Part shown: positions 7,943 to 18,014 of the stretch, in pieces
Position numbering within the stretch: the stretch's first letter is position 1
How the letters are laid out: the number at the start of each line of letters is the position of its first letter
Virus record (IMG/VR): IMGVR_UViG_3300009788_000034
Location: 1-48,510 of that record
Source of the DNA: a virus
Reading direction: 5' to 3' (one strand)
Length of the DNA stretch: 48,510 nucleotides
Program-made: the position numbers and the translations under genes
Notes under the pieces: generated by a model
Told to the model about the DNA's origin: nothing
Seen by the model: the letters and a program-made list of their open reading frames with translations, nothing else
The model's database searches: none

Positions 7943-8902
7943 CTAGTTGGGCCGATTCGTACGGCGTCGAACCTCTTCGGCGACCAACGCGTTGTAGTCT
8001 GTCTCTGACAGCGGCGCACCGCCTGGCGACGCCGCTGAGTAACCAGCGCTTTCCCCCGGGGCAGTGCTCGGCGTACTCGGGGGGGGCGTGATGGCAGGCG
8101 CCGGTGGTGGTGGGTCATTGCCGTTGACGGCAGGCGCCTTGCTCAGCATGGCCTCGAACGTGGGCAGCCACTGGGCCAGCTGGTCGAAGGCCACGTCCTC
8201 GCCTCGACTCCAATCGATGCCGCCTACCAGCCTTTCGTGGGTGAGCCGACCATCCAGGATGGCAGCGCTCACACCAGGGTATTTCTCGGCCAGGACCGCT
8301 GCAGTGCTCTCTTCGGCCAACTGTGCCATGGTCGAAGCGCGGACCGCTTCGGGTGTCACCTGCACAGCCGTCTCCGGCTGCCCCGCCGGCGTCTGCTGGT
8401 TCAGGTAGTACCTGTGCATCTGCGCCTGGCGGGTCAGGTCCATCAGCTGTTCACGTCCCAGGCGGAGCTGCTCCGGTTGCCTGGGGTCATCGTTGGCGGA
8501 TTCCCATCCCGCGATCCTTCCCAGCACCCTGGTGGTCTGGTCGACGAGTGCTACGCCCGGGGGGTCCGTGAACGGCTCATCGAGGTTGAGGTAGGTGTGG
8601 GCCTGTGCACTCAACACCGACTGTGGGCGCGCAGCTGCCCGCTCGGCAGCCTGACGCTCTTTCTCTGCCGCCTGATTCTCCGCACGCATGAACTCGCGCA
8701 CCTGCTGCTGGACGGCCGGGTCGGAGAGGTCCAGGGCCGGGGCCGGGGTCGGGGTCGGCGGCGCTGCGGGCGCTGCGGGCGCTGCGGGCGCGGTCGCCAG
8801 TGGAGCGCCATCAACTGCGGGCGCACTACCTGGCTCGGGTGTACTGTTGGGCTGCGGCGGCTCGGAGATTCCTGGGCTATCAGTGCTTTCCATCGCCCCC
8901 AT
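7943..8902 (-). CDS. Scaffold protein, 319 aa
   Basis: It lies between portal and coat genes. The N-terminus is Pro/Ala-rich with repeats of AAPAAP; the middle is charged and helical (QVREFMRAENQAAEKERQ); the C-terminus is Pro-rich and then basic, ending VRRRTNRPN. A helical core with a basic C-terminal tail is typical of podovirus scaffolds. ATG 8902 is used; ATG 8893 is equally possible. Confidence 0.85.
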   Translation of the reverse strand: MGAMESTDSPGISEPPQPNSTPEPGSAPAVDGAPLATAPAAPAAPAAPPTPTPAPALDLSDPAVQQQVREFMRAENQAAEKERQAAERAAARPQSVLSAQAHTYLNLDEPFTDPPGVALVDQTTRVLGRIAGWESANDDPRQPEQLRLGREQLMDLTRQAQMHRYYLNQQTPAGQPETAVQVTPEAVRASTMAQLAEESTAAVLAEKYPGVSAAILDGRLTHERLVGGIDWSRGEDVAFDQLAQWLPTFEAMLSKAPAVNGNDPPPPAPAITPPPSTPSTAPGESAGYSAASPGGAPLSETDYNALVAEEVRRRTNRPN

Positions 8903-8912
8903 TCTACACGCT

Positions 8913-8942
8913 GCGACGTTCGTTGCAACGTCGCGCGACGTT
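8913..8942. promoter_or_regulatory. Triple GCGACGTT half-site / palindrome between portal and scaffold
   Basis: AACGTCGCGCGACGTT (8927-8942) is a perfect 16-bp palindrome, and GCGACGTT occurs once more at 8913-8920. The middle half-site can therefore pair with either neighbour, giving two mutually exclusive hairpins on the late mRNA just before the scaffold start. It could be an mRNA processing or expression-balancing element, or an operator. Confidence 0.5.
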
Positions 8943-10899
8943 ACGTGACCGGCGGTGCCTGGGGGGCAGGTGCCAATGTGGGGCTGACAGGTAGCGATTC
9001 TGGTGGCGGCAAGAGCTGTGCTGCGGCAAACAAATACTCCCGATATCGGACGACCGTCTCAGGCTTGGCGCGCTGTGCAATCGCCAGGTTGATCATCTCC
9101 GTCGTGAGTTCGAGGAGCAGAGGGATATCCATGTCTCGGCTGGGCTGAGCCTGGGCATGGTCCGCATCCGGGTCGGACAGTAGCCAGAGGTGATACTCGA
9201 TCGCCCGCTGCATCGCTGTCTCTCGGGTGGTCAGCCGCTCGTCATCCACCGGGCCGACGATCGCCGAGAATGCGCTTTGTGGACTGATGAGCCCCTTGGT
9301 CGCATCGTCCAGCACCTTGGAGATGCGCGCGGCCCGACTGTCGCCGAACTGTCCGGTTTCCTCGAAGCCCAGAACCCACTCCTCGTGATTCTGGGTGAGC
9401 TCTGCCCAAGGGGTCGATGTCCAGAGTCCGCTGCTGTCCTTGAAGCTGGCCGAGAACTCGGGATCCAGCCTCACCGCATCCTCTGTGGTGTTCAGCAGCT
9501 CTCGGACGCTTCGCAGCTGTGCGGTGGAGAACGCCTCGATCAGGTGATTCTGTCGGTCGCGTGTGCGAAGCCGCTCCTCGACCTGTGCGCGGCCGCTGGC
9601 ATTGGCTCCAAGCTGGCTCCGGCCTTCGGTGACCACGCTCGTGATGCCCAGCTCGTTGGTCGGAACCGCCAGCGCCCATTCCAGGAGTTGCAGCTGCTCG
9701 GGCGCGAGCACCTGTGGGGGGACGATCTGTGGCAACTCGTTGGGTTCGGCGACAGGAACGGCGTTGATGCCAGCCGCGAGCAACGCCGTTATCGTCGCCT
9801 TGGGTGAGTTCTTTGGGACAAACACCTTGTGATGCCCGTATCTGATTTGCACCTTGACGATTTTCCATAGCTGGTAATTGATGAAGCCCTGGACCGCCAG
9901 CAAGTGGTCGGCCAGCGCGATGCCCCGCATGCCCGAGTCGGCCGGTGTAGGCATATACCAGACCACCGGCAAGGTGTCGCGACGGAACTTGTAGTCCAAA
10001 GCCACCACGCTATCGGTGCCCGATAGGACAGAGCACGTATAGCGCCCGCCTGATGTCCCAGGGCTATAACTCCGACGCCACGAGTGGACGACTCGAATCC
10101 GGTCGGTGCGATCAACCGTCGTTCCCTGGGTGGATATCGTGGAGAAGTACGCCCCTTGCCAAAAATTGCTGTGTCCATCGACGTGCTCGGTTGCACGCGG
10201 GACCGTGCGGATCCGGCCTATACGCGCGTCGTGGTTGGGAATCGGTATTGCATCGCCCGCATCGCCGAGGCTCCGAGCGTTTTCATACCAAGCCAGAAAG
10301 AGGTCGCGATCCACCAGCTCGACGACATGGCAGAATGTCGGCTCCCCAGTGTTCAGCGCATCGTGGGGGTCGATATGGACCTGCCATGGATGGAGGCGCC
10401 GTTTTGTGATGCGCCCGCCCTTCCCATCGTATCGCCACATGGACCAGCCGACCCGCTTGACCAGGCCGTCTCGAGCCCACAACCTATCGACCTCGGAGAC
10501 CTCTGGGGTGCTTCGAATCCCATTGATCGCGCGCTGCCGAGTGTCGAACTGACGTAGCTGCTCAAAGGTGCCATTCCGTGACTGGATTGTGATTCGCGGT
10601 TGCTCGATCACCTTGTTGAGCACCGCGTCCACCGAGTGGGCTAGTTTGTTGATCGTGAACGGAGATGGGCCCAGTCCGTCGCGCGCTAGACGGTCATGGA
10701 ACGGGTCTTTCTGCCACTGCTGGTATTCGTCGTCGTTCCACCACTCACGCTCATATGCCAGGGCCAGGACCGCCATCCGAGCGATCTCGGGGCCACGGGC
10801 CAGCGCGCAATGCTCGAGGTTCTGGCGGATGACCTCGGGTAGCCGATCGTCCCAGAGGGGTACTTGGTCGGTGCGATACCATTGGAGTTCGTGAGTCAT
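8941..10899 (-). CDS. Portal protein, 652 aa
   Basis: It immediately follows the large terminase (ATGA overlap) and precedes the scaffold, with the length typical of short-tailed-phage portals. The N-terminal half is rich in Trp and charged residues; the segment SGRAQVEERLRTRDRQNHLI and the following helix resemble the long helices of portal stems. The C-terminal tail is Pro-rich. Assignment is by order, size and pattern. Confidence 0.87.
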   Translation of the reverse strand: MTHELQWYRTDQVPLWDDRLPEVIRQNLEHCALARGPEIARMAVLALAYEREWWNDDEYQQWQKDPFHDRLARDGLGPSPFTINKLAHSVDAVLNKVIEQPRITIQSRNGTFEQLRQFDTRQRAINGIRSTPEVSEVDRLWARDGLVKRVGWSMWRYDGKGGRITKRRLHPWQVHIDPHDALNTGEPTFCHVVELVDRDLFLAWYENARSLGDAGDAIPIPNHDARIGRIRTVPRATEHVDGHSNFWQGAYFSTISTQGTTVDRTDRIRVVHSWRRSYSPGTSGGRYTCSVLSGTDSVVALDYKFRRDTLPVVWYMPTPADSGMRGIALADHLLAVQGFINYQLWKIVKVQIRYGHHKVFVPKNSPKATITALLAAGINAVPVAEPNELPQIVPPQVLAPEQLQLLEWALAVPTNELGITSVVTEGRSQLGANASGRAQVEERLRTRDRQNHLIEAFSTAQLRSVRELLNTTEDAVRLDPEFSASFKDSSGLWTSTPWAELTQNHEEWVLGFEETGQFGDSRAARISKVLDDATKGLISPQSAFSAIVGPVDDERLTTRETAMQRAIEYHLWLLSDPDADHAQAQPSRDMDIPLLLELTTEMINLAIAQRAKPETVVRYREYLFAAAQLLPPPESLPVSPTLAPAPQAPPVT

Positions 10900-12674
10900 T
10901 GGAGTTGCTCGGTCATGAAAGCCCGGTGACGCTGGTTGGGGATGTCCTGCATGTGGGCTGTGGGGTCTGGTCGCTCGGCGCGCAATGCCTTGATCTCGTC
11001 ACCACCATACAGCATGGTGTCCAGGCAGTGATTGCCCGGGATGAGCGACCGACCGCCAGGAAGGGGGATCTCCCGTTGCTTGTCCACCTCGCCCGGGCGA
11101 TCGGCCTTGAATCGTAAATTGCGACCCTCGACGTCGAGGGTCGAGCCCGCCAGTACACGGATCCGTCCATCCCACAGATCGATGTTGGCGATACGCCGGC
11201 GCGCCAATTTCGGCCCTTTTTTGGGCGCGACGACGCGCAGTGCATCACCCCCTGCGGCTGTCGGGAAGCGCGCGCGGACCGCACGGTCCCAATCAACACG
11301 GGTTCCAGTTCGCATGCCTGTGAGATCCGCGACAATGACGTCCACCTGCCAGCCAGCACCGAACAGTCGGTCCGTGACGCTGACCATCTCGCGGAGCATC
11401 TCCGCATCTCCCATCTCGTGGCGAGCATCGCTGTACAGCTCCAGGGCAGCGGGATGAAGCCAGGACCATGCCCAGACGGTTATCGCCCACGGGTCAGGCC
11501 GATAGCCGATGTCCACCGAAACGACGATCTGCCACTCGAGTGACCGCGCCGGGTCCGGGTGCCGGAGACTTTCGTCGGGGTGAGACGTCAGGAGCGCGAG
11601 CCGGTCCTCGAGCGTCGCAGCCACGGGTAAGGCGTTATCGCGGTCATGCGCTGTACCGGTTGCCGCCCAATATAGCTGCAGTGGTGGAACTCTGTGCCAC
11701 ACGTAGACATGGGCAGCAGCATTGCGGACCGACCGCCCAAACAGGTTCTTCAGCAACTCCGAATCCAACCCCGGATTCTCGGGCGTGCCATCACCATCGA
11801 TCCAGAGACGCAGCTCGTCGCTCTCATCGCCCGCCATGACGGCATCACACTCGGTCTCGCTCAGCCCGTGAAGTCGGGCCAGGTCGCTGTCTTGCAGTGC
11901 GTAGTCGGTGCGTGCGGTCTCCACGCTCCTGCGGAGTACGGTTGCCCAGCGCTCACCAAACGCTTCCCCGAAATGGGGGTTGCGCCAACTCGCAAGGGTA
12001 CAGCTCTTCCATGCGCCATCGTTGCCGGACTGCAGGCGACTGGGCAGGCTGTCCGGGTCATCGTCGGGCGTGTACGTGAGCATGATCCTGGCTCCGTAGT
12101 CGGCCAGGGTCGGGTAGACCAGAGACCGCAGGGCATAGCTCAGGATGCCCGGGCGCATCTTCGTGGCCTCGTCAACCCAATACAGGGATGCCGTGATTCC
12201 GTGATGCTTGGCCACCGCCTGCTCGTTGTTGATGTCGTGCACGTACAGGCCAGAATTCCACGGGAATGTGATCGACATAACAGAGCGGCCGTGTCGGTGG
12301 ACACTGGCGATCCCGGGCACGAGCCCCAATTCGGTGAGCCAGCCGACCACCCCCCGGTCCTGCGCGCGATCAAGGATGTTGGCGCTTGGTGCGCGGAGTA
12401 CGCTGGTGAGCATGCGCACCACGTAGCCATCGTGGATCAGCATCAGCGCGAGTACTACCCGGGCCAGCATCGACTTGCCCGAGCGCCGGGGACCGAGAAC
12501 CGCTATGTGATACAAGGCCTCAGCCAGGACACGGGCGATATCCGCCTGGCCCTGATAGTTCAGGACGGGGCGCAACACGGCTTCTGCCCATTCCTCGCGT
12601 TGCCGTATGCTCACCCCCCCAACAATTCCGAATGCCGGGGCCAGGGCAATCAGGGCATTGGGCCCTCCGGCCAT
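10896..12674 (-). CDS. terL: Large terminase subunit, 592 aa
   Basis: This is the packaging motor and headful nuclease. Walker A is GPRRSGKS at residues 61-68. Walker B is LYWVDEA, with D168-E169 as the catalytic pair. The C-terminal RNase-H-like nuclease shows D388 in VSVDIGYRPD, D450 in VIVADLTG and D552 in HCLDTMLYGG. ATG 12674 is chosen; it lies one base after the small-subunit stop, and the longer frame upstream has no terminase character. Product length is normal for the family. Confidence 0.95.
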   Translation of the reverse strand: MAGGPNALIALAPAFGIVGGVSIRQREEWAEAVLRPVLNYQGQADIARVLAEALYHIAVLGPRRSGKSMLARVVLALMLIHDGYVVRMLTSVLRAPSANILDRAQDRGVVGWLTELGLVPGIASVHRHGRSVMSITFPWNSGLYVHDINNEQAVAKHHGITASLYWVDEATKMRPGILSYALRSLVYPTLADYGARIMLTYTPDDDPDSLPSRLQSGNDGAWKSCTLASWRNPHFGEAFGERWATVLRRSVETARTDYALQDSDLARLHGLSETECDAVMAGDESDELRLWIDGDGTPENPGLDSELLKNLFGRSVRNAAAHVYVWHRVPPLQLYWAATGTAHDRDNALPVAATLEDRLALLTSHPDESLRHPDPARSLEWQIVVSVDIGYRPDPWAITVWAWSWLHPAALELYSDARHEMGDAEMLREMVSVTDRLFGAGWQVDVIVADLTGMRTGTRVDWDRAVRARFPTAAGGDALRVVAPKKGPKLARRRIANIDLWDGRIRVLAGSTLDVEGRNLRFKADRPGEVDKQREIPLPGGRSLIPGNHCLDTMLYGGDEIKALRAERPDPTAHMQDIPNQRHRAFMTEQLQ

Positions 12675-12675
12675 G

Positions 12676-13356
12676 TCACTCGACCTCCTTGTCAGCACCG
12701 CCGCGCAGGAGACTGAGTTCTGGGCGCTCGACATCCTGCGACTTGCCAAGGTCGAGCGCCTTGCGCAATCGCGCCGCGTCGTCTGGCGCCAACCTGGGGG
12801 CGATGGCGATGAACAGCTCGATGGCCTTGGTCCGCTGCTCGGGGGCTGTGAGCACCTCGCCAATCGGCGGAATCCTGTCTAACCCATAGAGGCGGATCAC
12901 CTGGGCGTTGGCCGTGAGCGCGGCTTCTGATGCCTTGATGCCCAGGCGGGTTCGAGCGCCGTACTCCGAGACCTTGGCCGTGTCGCCGCTCTCGATGGCC
13001 TGTCGCACCAACGCGGATGGAGGCAGAAACGCATCGCTCAGCGAGAACAAGCTCATCGCCGATGCGCGCGCATCCGTGCCCAGGAGCGCCCGCGTTCGCT
13101 CGATATCCGTCGGGTCCAGTCCCTGAATCTGCTCGGTGCGGGCCTCCCCAGCCCACCGCTCGGTAGTCCTCTTCGATGCGGACAGCCCGAGCCGCTGGCA
13201 GTGAGGGGTGATGTACGCTGCCACCTTGGCCGCACTGCTCGACGGACCGAGCTCACGCCACGCGGTCGCCGCCATGCGCACGCCGAGCGCACGCCGCTGT
13301 GGAGCCGTCATGTGCTCAACGGTCTCGGGTGCTAGATGGTCGAGCTGGCTTTCCAT
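12676..13356 (-). CDS. terS: Small terminase subunit, 226 aa
   Basis: Directly upstream of the large subunit, with a helical N-terminus containing a helix-turn-helix-like stretch (AYITPHCQRLGLSASKRTTE near residues 47-66), a helical middle and a charged C-terminus. It would recognise the packaging site. ATG 13356 overlaps the upstream stop region. The family is too diverse for sequence-level recognition, so the call depends on position and helical pattern. Confidence 0.75.
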   Translation of the reverse strand: MESQLDHLAPETVEHMTAPQRRALGVRMAATAWRELGPSSSAAKVAAYITPHCQRLGLSASKRTTERWAGEARTEQIQGLDPTDIERTRALLGTDARASAMSLFSLSDAFLPPSALVRQAIESGDTAKVSEYGARTRLGIKASEAALTANAQVIRLYGLDRIPPIGEVLTAPEQRTKAIELFIAIAPRLAPDDAARLRKALDLGKSQDVERPELSLLRGGADKEVE

Positions 13357-13358
13357 GG

Positions 13359-16300
13359 CTACGTGTCGAGTGTGAAGACTTGGTCCTCGGGTACCTGGTC
13401 TGCGCCACGCGCGGCCGAGCTTGTTATGTCGATCGTCAGCCCCTCGAGCACCAGTGTGTTGACCAGCTCGCCACCGTCGGTGACCTCGATCGACGTGGAA
13501 GCCATCGGCTGACCGTTGGGCCGGTATTCGTAGAAGCGATTGGCCGTGGTGGCCGCCACCGCCACCGACGAGACGACGGTCTCGTCGTAGTCGTGGCGCA
13601 CCACCAGCTTGTGGCTGTGGTCGGTGACCACGCGCCCGAACGTGTGAACGATCGACAGAGACCCGGCGCCCCACGGGTTGCCGGGCTCCGAATAGATCCA
13701 GGGTGTCCGGGCAAATATCGTGACGTAGCCGATGCCGCCATCGTCGAAGCGGTCAGCACACTCCAGGAGCACGCGCCCGTCGGCGGTGAGGATCACCACG
13801 CGTCCCGAGGGATTGCTCGACATATCGCGTGTGGTCCACCGGGTCCCGCGGTGCCACCGCTGGGTGTCTCGGTTCCAACGAAAAATCGCAGCGTTGACCG
13901 TGTCTGCGCAAATGACGTCGCCAGTGGACTCGGAATAGACCACGATGTCGCCGCGCGCACCCGCCGCGTATGCTGCATCGAGCGGCTCTCCGACACGCAA
14001 CACGGTGAGCCCGCGAGACAGCAACCGTGGAGCCAGGCCGGGGTCACAATCACGCTCTGGGGGCGGTGTGCCGTAGATGAGCCCATCGGGCGTGGATGCA
14101 ATCGCCGACTGCCCACCGCAGCCGATATCCAGCGCGAGCAGCGCGGGCACCGCGTACGAGCCCTGGCCTGTCTCGGTCGGTCCGTCGCCCGATACGACGC
14201 TTGCGCTGGTGCCGGTCATGATCACGACGCGGCCGTCAAGCTCGGCGACAGCCGTGACCTCGCCCGGTCCGTTGTGTCGCAGTACCAATTCACCCGGCCA
14301 GTGGAGCCCAAACACCGCACCCAGGCCAAAGTCGCGGGATGCCACCGTGTAGCGCACACGCTGATCGGCAGCCGGGTCGCGGCTCCATATGCGCGAATTG
14401 ACTGCCGCGGTGAAGTCGGTGACTGAGGTCGGGACCGAGAACAGGACGCCGCCGTCGCCTACGAATTGGTCGAGGATCTCCCGCTGTTGAAGCACTTCGT
14501 CAGTCAAGACGAGGGCCAGGGTCAGTATGACTGAATCAGTGCCAAAGACCGCCAAGCCATCGAGCTCTCGATGCAGTTCTACACCATTGGCGATCGAACG
14601 CCAAAAGACCAATCGAACATTGGTGTGTTCGGTCTGAGTCAGGCTAAAATGCGGGACGCTGATCGCCGACGAGGCGGCCACCGTAATCGTAGGATAGAAG
14701 GTTGGTGCCGATCTATATAGCTGGCCGGTCTCGTCGGTTCTCTCCCATGTGATAGCGACAGTATACGTCCCAGCGCTCGTCACACCAGCCAATGCCACCT
14801 CAATGAGATCGCCACTCGCCTCGGGGAGTTCGTGCCAGTCGTGCTCTCCCACCACCTGCCCCGCATACATACGTGGTGAGCCACCGTGAGCATTCACCGC
14901 CACTCCGTCAATAACCGCTGGCGAGGCGGGGCCCGCGTTTGGGTCCCATCGCAGCAGAGCCGTAACGGGCGAGCTGTCGGTCAGGGGATCTACGGTGGAC
15001 AGTTGCCATCCCAATACTATCGCTCCTGTTGGGTCAAGGTTCAGCCCAGTGTGTGGGGTCCTCAGTAGCCTCTCCCGGAAGTTCTCGGATAGACCAACGG
15101 CGAGGCGACCTACGATCTCACCCGTTACATGAGCCTTCAAGAAAACACCATTCCGGAAGATCTTGGTGTCGAAAAACTCACCCCCTAGCAGCGAGAATGC
15201 GCCAACAATCTGGCCGGATAGAATTTGTAGTTGGGAAACCAGAGCGCTTCGCCTCTCGGCGCGACGAAGAATCTCATCGCCGACTGTCACGTCGTATACG
15301 CGTAGCAGGCGGTTTGTACCCTCGTCCGTCTCAACCCACACCGCAGCCGTGGTCGAGTCCAGCGCGCCAACGGCGATCGCGAATGGGTCCTGGCTGATAT
15401 TCACGATTCGCTGGAACTGTGCCACAACAACGCCTGTCGCGGTGTCCACCTCGTCGATGCCGGTGTTGAAGCCATCAACGCCCACCGTTGCCCCGCTCAC
15501 TGCCCATGCAATGCGGATGATTGTCCCTGCAATAGGCGCAGCAAATATCGCAGCATCGGTGGCGACCAGGCCATGGACCCGGACGTACGTGACGGGGGTT
15601 CCAGTCTCGGGAACGACGCGTATATTCAGGGTTCCGCCACCACCATCAACATCCCATGCGATGACGGATACGGGGCTCGTTTCATGACGTGTCGCGGTCT
15701 GGTCCCATGCTCTCGACGGGTCAACAAAGGCGCCGAACGATGCAAAGCTCAGCGATGATCCTGGCGACCAAATGGTGGTCACTAGTTCGCGTGTCGGCAG
15801 TTCGTATGTCACCACCGCCCGATTGGCGTCGTACGTACTGGCACGAGGCCGCAATCCCACTGGGTCGATCGTCTCCGAGCTCTCGGTGTGGGTGCTCACG
15901 ATGTCGACGACGGCTCCGAGGGTCGCCACCTCTTGGGCGACGAACGTGCACACATCGCCCTCCGAGTTCACGACTGTGGCCGCGTCGCAACTCACGACAT
16001 TGTTCACACTGTAGTTGCGGACGACGGTCTGCCGCGCCCGTGTCCTTGTCCATGGGCCGCGTAGCACCCAGTCGCCGCCAGCCAGCACCACCAAGGGCGG
16101 GGAGACGCGGACGAAGAGATCGGTATTCACTTCCCAGATCTCGGTCGAGCCGCTGGAATACTCGATCCCGAAGATCGACCGGGGCGGCACCACCGGGTTG
16201 CCGGGTGTGGCCGCGGCGAAGGCTGGTACCTCGAGGAATGCATCGGTCCGCGGGTCGGTGAGCGTATCACTGACACCTTCGAGCGTTACCGAGAAGACGG

Positions 16301-18014
16301 TGCCATCGGCCAGCCAAGAGTGCACCCTGACATCAGCGTCCTCACCAAAGCCATTCTCCAGTAGGACCGCGCAAGCCAATGGGTTGCCGAGCGCGTATAC
16401 AGCTGCCGCTGTCGCTGTGGATGTCTCGGGCGAGGCATCGTCATATGACGAGAGCACGCGAATCTCTAGGTCGGTGGTGCTCGTCCAGTACGCGAACACA
16501 AAGCGATTGGCCGACTGTGCCAATGCCGCGGCATCGGTGAATCTGACGAATACCACCGGGGTGTCAAACGAGCGCTCCCAGCTCAGTTGGAAGAGGCGCC
16601 CGCCGTCGATGAGCGCCCCCACCACCTCATCGCCAGAGACCACGAACTGGCTGTCTACGACAGCGACCAGCGCGCCCATGGGCTGGTTGTTCGTCAATCG
16701 CTCCCCAGTGTCTTCCCTGCGCATCACGTACGTCACCTGGCTACCGGTGGCCGTGTCGAGCAGGAGATCTGCGCCCTCAAGGTCGGAGACGCGGATCGTC
16801 GTTCCTGCGGTATCCCAGCCGAGCGCTGGGATTGTGGGGCTGTTCGTCTGCCGCCATCCGGCCAGCCACTCAACCGCGAACTCTGACGCCTCGACGATGG
16901 CCACGGTTTTCCGTGCCGTTGAGGATGATGAGAGTACACCCGGGGCACTGGCCTCGGCGTTGACGGTCGCGCCCACGACGTCCAGGTCTGCCATGTTCAA
17001 CGTGTTGTCTGCGGCCGACAGCCACACCGCGCCAAAGGGCCCTGGTGTCGGAAACAAGCCCGCCGAGTGATCGGTCAGGTACGAGTCTCCGTCAGGCGGC
17101 GGATTGGATACCGCGAAGTCACGGACCGAGGCGAGGGCATCGACCCTATACACCCGGTAGGTGCCATTGGTGAGGAACCCGGCGATGGCGTTGTCACGAA
17201 GGGTCGCCCAGGACTGCGCTGGGGCGCCACGCAACTCGTCGAGCAACGTGGTTGACTGGGTGAACGTCAGCGGGTCCTGATCCGTCAGCTCAAGCGTATC
17301 GGCCACCAGCGTGCCGCGCGTGATGTTGAAGTTGCTCACGTACGAGATCACGAACTCTTCGCGTGACGAGAGGATCGCCTTGATGTTGGCGATACCCGGC
17401 GCCCTCTGCAACGGGCTGGCGCCGTTGGCGCTCTGCAGGAGCCCGGTGGCTGTCGTGGCGTTCAGGCTCTGGGTGGCCGTCCACCGCAGAACGTTCGGGT
17501 TGACCGCGTCGGGCGCCACAACCATCGTGACGGTGTTGACCGGGCCGGCGAATCCGGTCATCTCCGCGCTCACCACCTCGGGGTCGCGGTTGGCCCGGAC
17601 GCGCAGGGCCGTCGATGCGAGGTCGCCAGGGAGTGGCACCGTGATTTGGCGGTTGCGGTCCGCGCGATCTTCGAGCACCTGCAGTGCGGTCGTGATCTCG
17701 CCCGCGGTGGCGGTACCCGCTGTCTGGCTACCTGCCGCGCCCTGAGCGCAGACCTGCCTGGAGTACAGCTCCGCCTTTGTCTCGAGGACAAGCTCGGGCC
17801 CACGGTGCCAGATTGCCCGGGTGTCATCCGCCGGAATCAGGTCGGTGGGGTCGCCCGAGCGCACGAGGCTCACGATGTCGTGGCCGGTGGCTTTTTTGAT
17901 GACACCGACCTCGTCCATGGCAACGTTCTCGGCAGCCAGGAGGGTGCCCTGGGTGATATCGCTCGATCGAACACCGAGGCCGAAGCCGCGACGGAATCGT
18001 ATGGGTGTTGTCAT
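13359..18014 (-). CDS. Very long tail nozzle-like protein, 1551 aa
   Basis: The N-terminus (RGFGLGVRSSDITQGTLLAA, followed by NVAMDEVG) resembles the start of podovirus tail-hub proteins of the T7 gp12 / P22 gp10 kind. Near residues 1180-1300 a segment reads like the conserved core of these proteins: RIWSRDP, later GEVTAVAELDGRVVIMTG, then VSGDGP, ALDIGCGG and STPDGLIYG. The remainder is beta-rich and repetitive, as in a multi-blade propeller. It is much longer than the usual 500-800 residues, so extra domains are present. It overlaps the upstream gene by ATGA. Confidence 0.75.
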   Translation of the reverse strand: MTTPIRFRRGFGLGVRSSDITQGTLLAAENVAMDEVGVIKKATGHDIVSLVRSGDPTDLIPADDTRAIWHRGPELVLETKAELYSRQVCAQGAAGSQTAGTATAGEITTALQVLEDRADRNRQITVPLPGDLASTALRVRANRDPEVVSAEMTGFAGPVNTVTMVVAPDAVNPNVLRWTATQSLNATTATGLLQSANGASPLQRAPGIANIKAILSSREEFVISYVSNFNITRGTLVADTLELTDQDPLTFTQSTTLLDELRGAPAQSWATLRDNAIAGFLTNGTYRVYRVDALASVRDFAVSNPPPDGDSYLTDHSAGLFPTPGPFGAVWLSAADNTLNMADLDVVGATVNAEASAPGVLSSSSTARKTVAIVEASEFAVEWLAGWRQTNSPTIPALGWDTAGTTIRVSDLEGADLLLDTATGSQVTYVMRREDTGERLTNNQPMGALVAVVDSQFVVSGDEVVGALIDGGRLFQLSWERSFDTPVVFVRFTDAAALAQSANRFVFAYWTSTTDLEIRVLSSYDDASPETSTATAAAVYALGNPLACAVLLENGFGEDADVRVHSWLADGTVFSVTLEGVSDTLTDPRTDAFLEVPAFAAATPGNPVVPPRSIFGIEYSSGSTEIWEVNTDLFVRVSPPLVVLAGGDWVLRGPWTRTRARQTVVRNYSVNNVVSCDAATVVNSEGDVCTFVAQEVATLGAVVDIVSTHTESSETIDPVGLRPRASTYDANRAVVTYELPTRELVTTIWSPGSSLSFASFGAFVDPSRAWDQTATRHETSPVSVIAWDVDGGGGTLNIRVVPETGTPVTYVRVHGLVATDAAIFAAPIAGTIIRIAWAVSGATVGVDGFNTGIDEVDTATGVVVAQFQRIVNISQDPFAIAVGALDSTTAAVWVETDEGTNRLLRVYDVTVGDEILRRAERRSALVSQLQILSGQIVGAFSLLGGEFFDTKIFRNGVFLKAHVTGEIVGRLAVGLSENFRERLLRTPHTGLNLDPTGAIVLGWQLSTVDPLTDSSPVTALLRWDPNAGPASPAVIDGVAVNAHGGSPRMYAGQVVGEHDWHELPEASGDLIEVALAGVTSAGTYTVAITWERTDETGQLYRSAPTFYPTITVAASSAISVPHFSLTQTEHTNVRLVFWRSIANGVELHRELDGLAVFGTDSVILTLALVLTDEVLQQREILDQFVGDGGVLFSVPTSVTDFTAAVNSRIWSRDPAADQRVRYTVASRDFGLGAVFGLHWPGELVLRHNGPGEVTAVAELDGRVVIMTGTSASVVSGDGPTETGQGSYAVPALLALDIGCGGQSAIASTPDGLIYGTPPPERDCDPGLAPRLLSRGLTVLRVGEPLDAAYAAGARGDIVVYSESTGDVICADTVNAAIFRWNRDTQRWHRGTRWTTRDMSSNPSGRVVILTADGRVLLECADRFDDGGIGYVTIFARTPWIYSEPGNPWGAGSLSIVHTFGRVVTDHSHKLVVRHDYDETVVSSVAVAATTANRFYEYRPNGQPMASTSIEVTDGGELVNTLVLEGLTIDITSSAARGADQVPEDQVFTLDT

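Noticed and set aside
14035-14062. Additional TGTGACC box on the minus strand
   Set aside because: Lies inside the nozzle gene and has no CGTC at 16 bases; chance match.
16015-17070. Plus-strand ORF of 351 codons opposite the nozzle-like gene
   Set aside because: Ser/Thr/Val-rich mirror of the beta-rich nozzle gene; the nozzle reading has known signatures.
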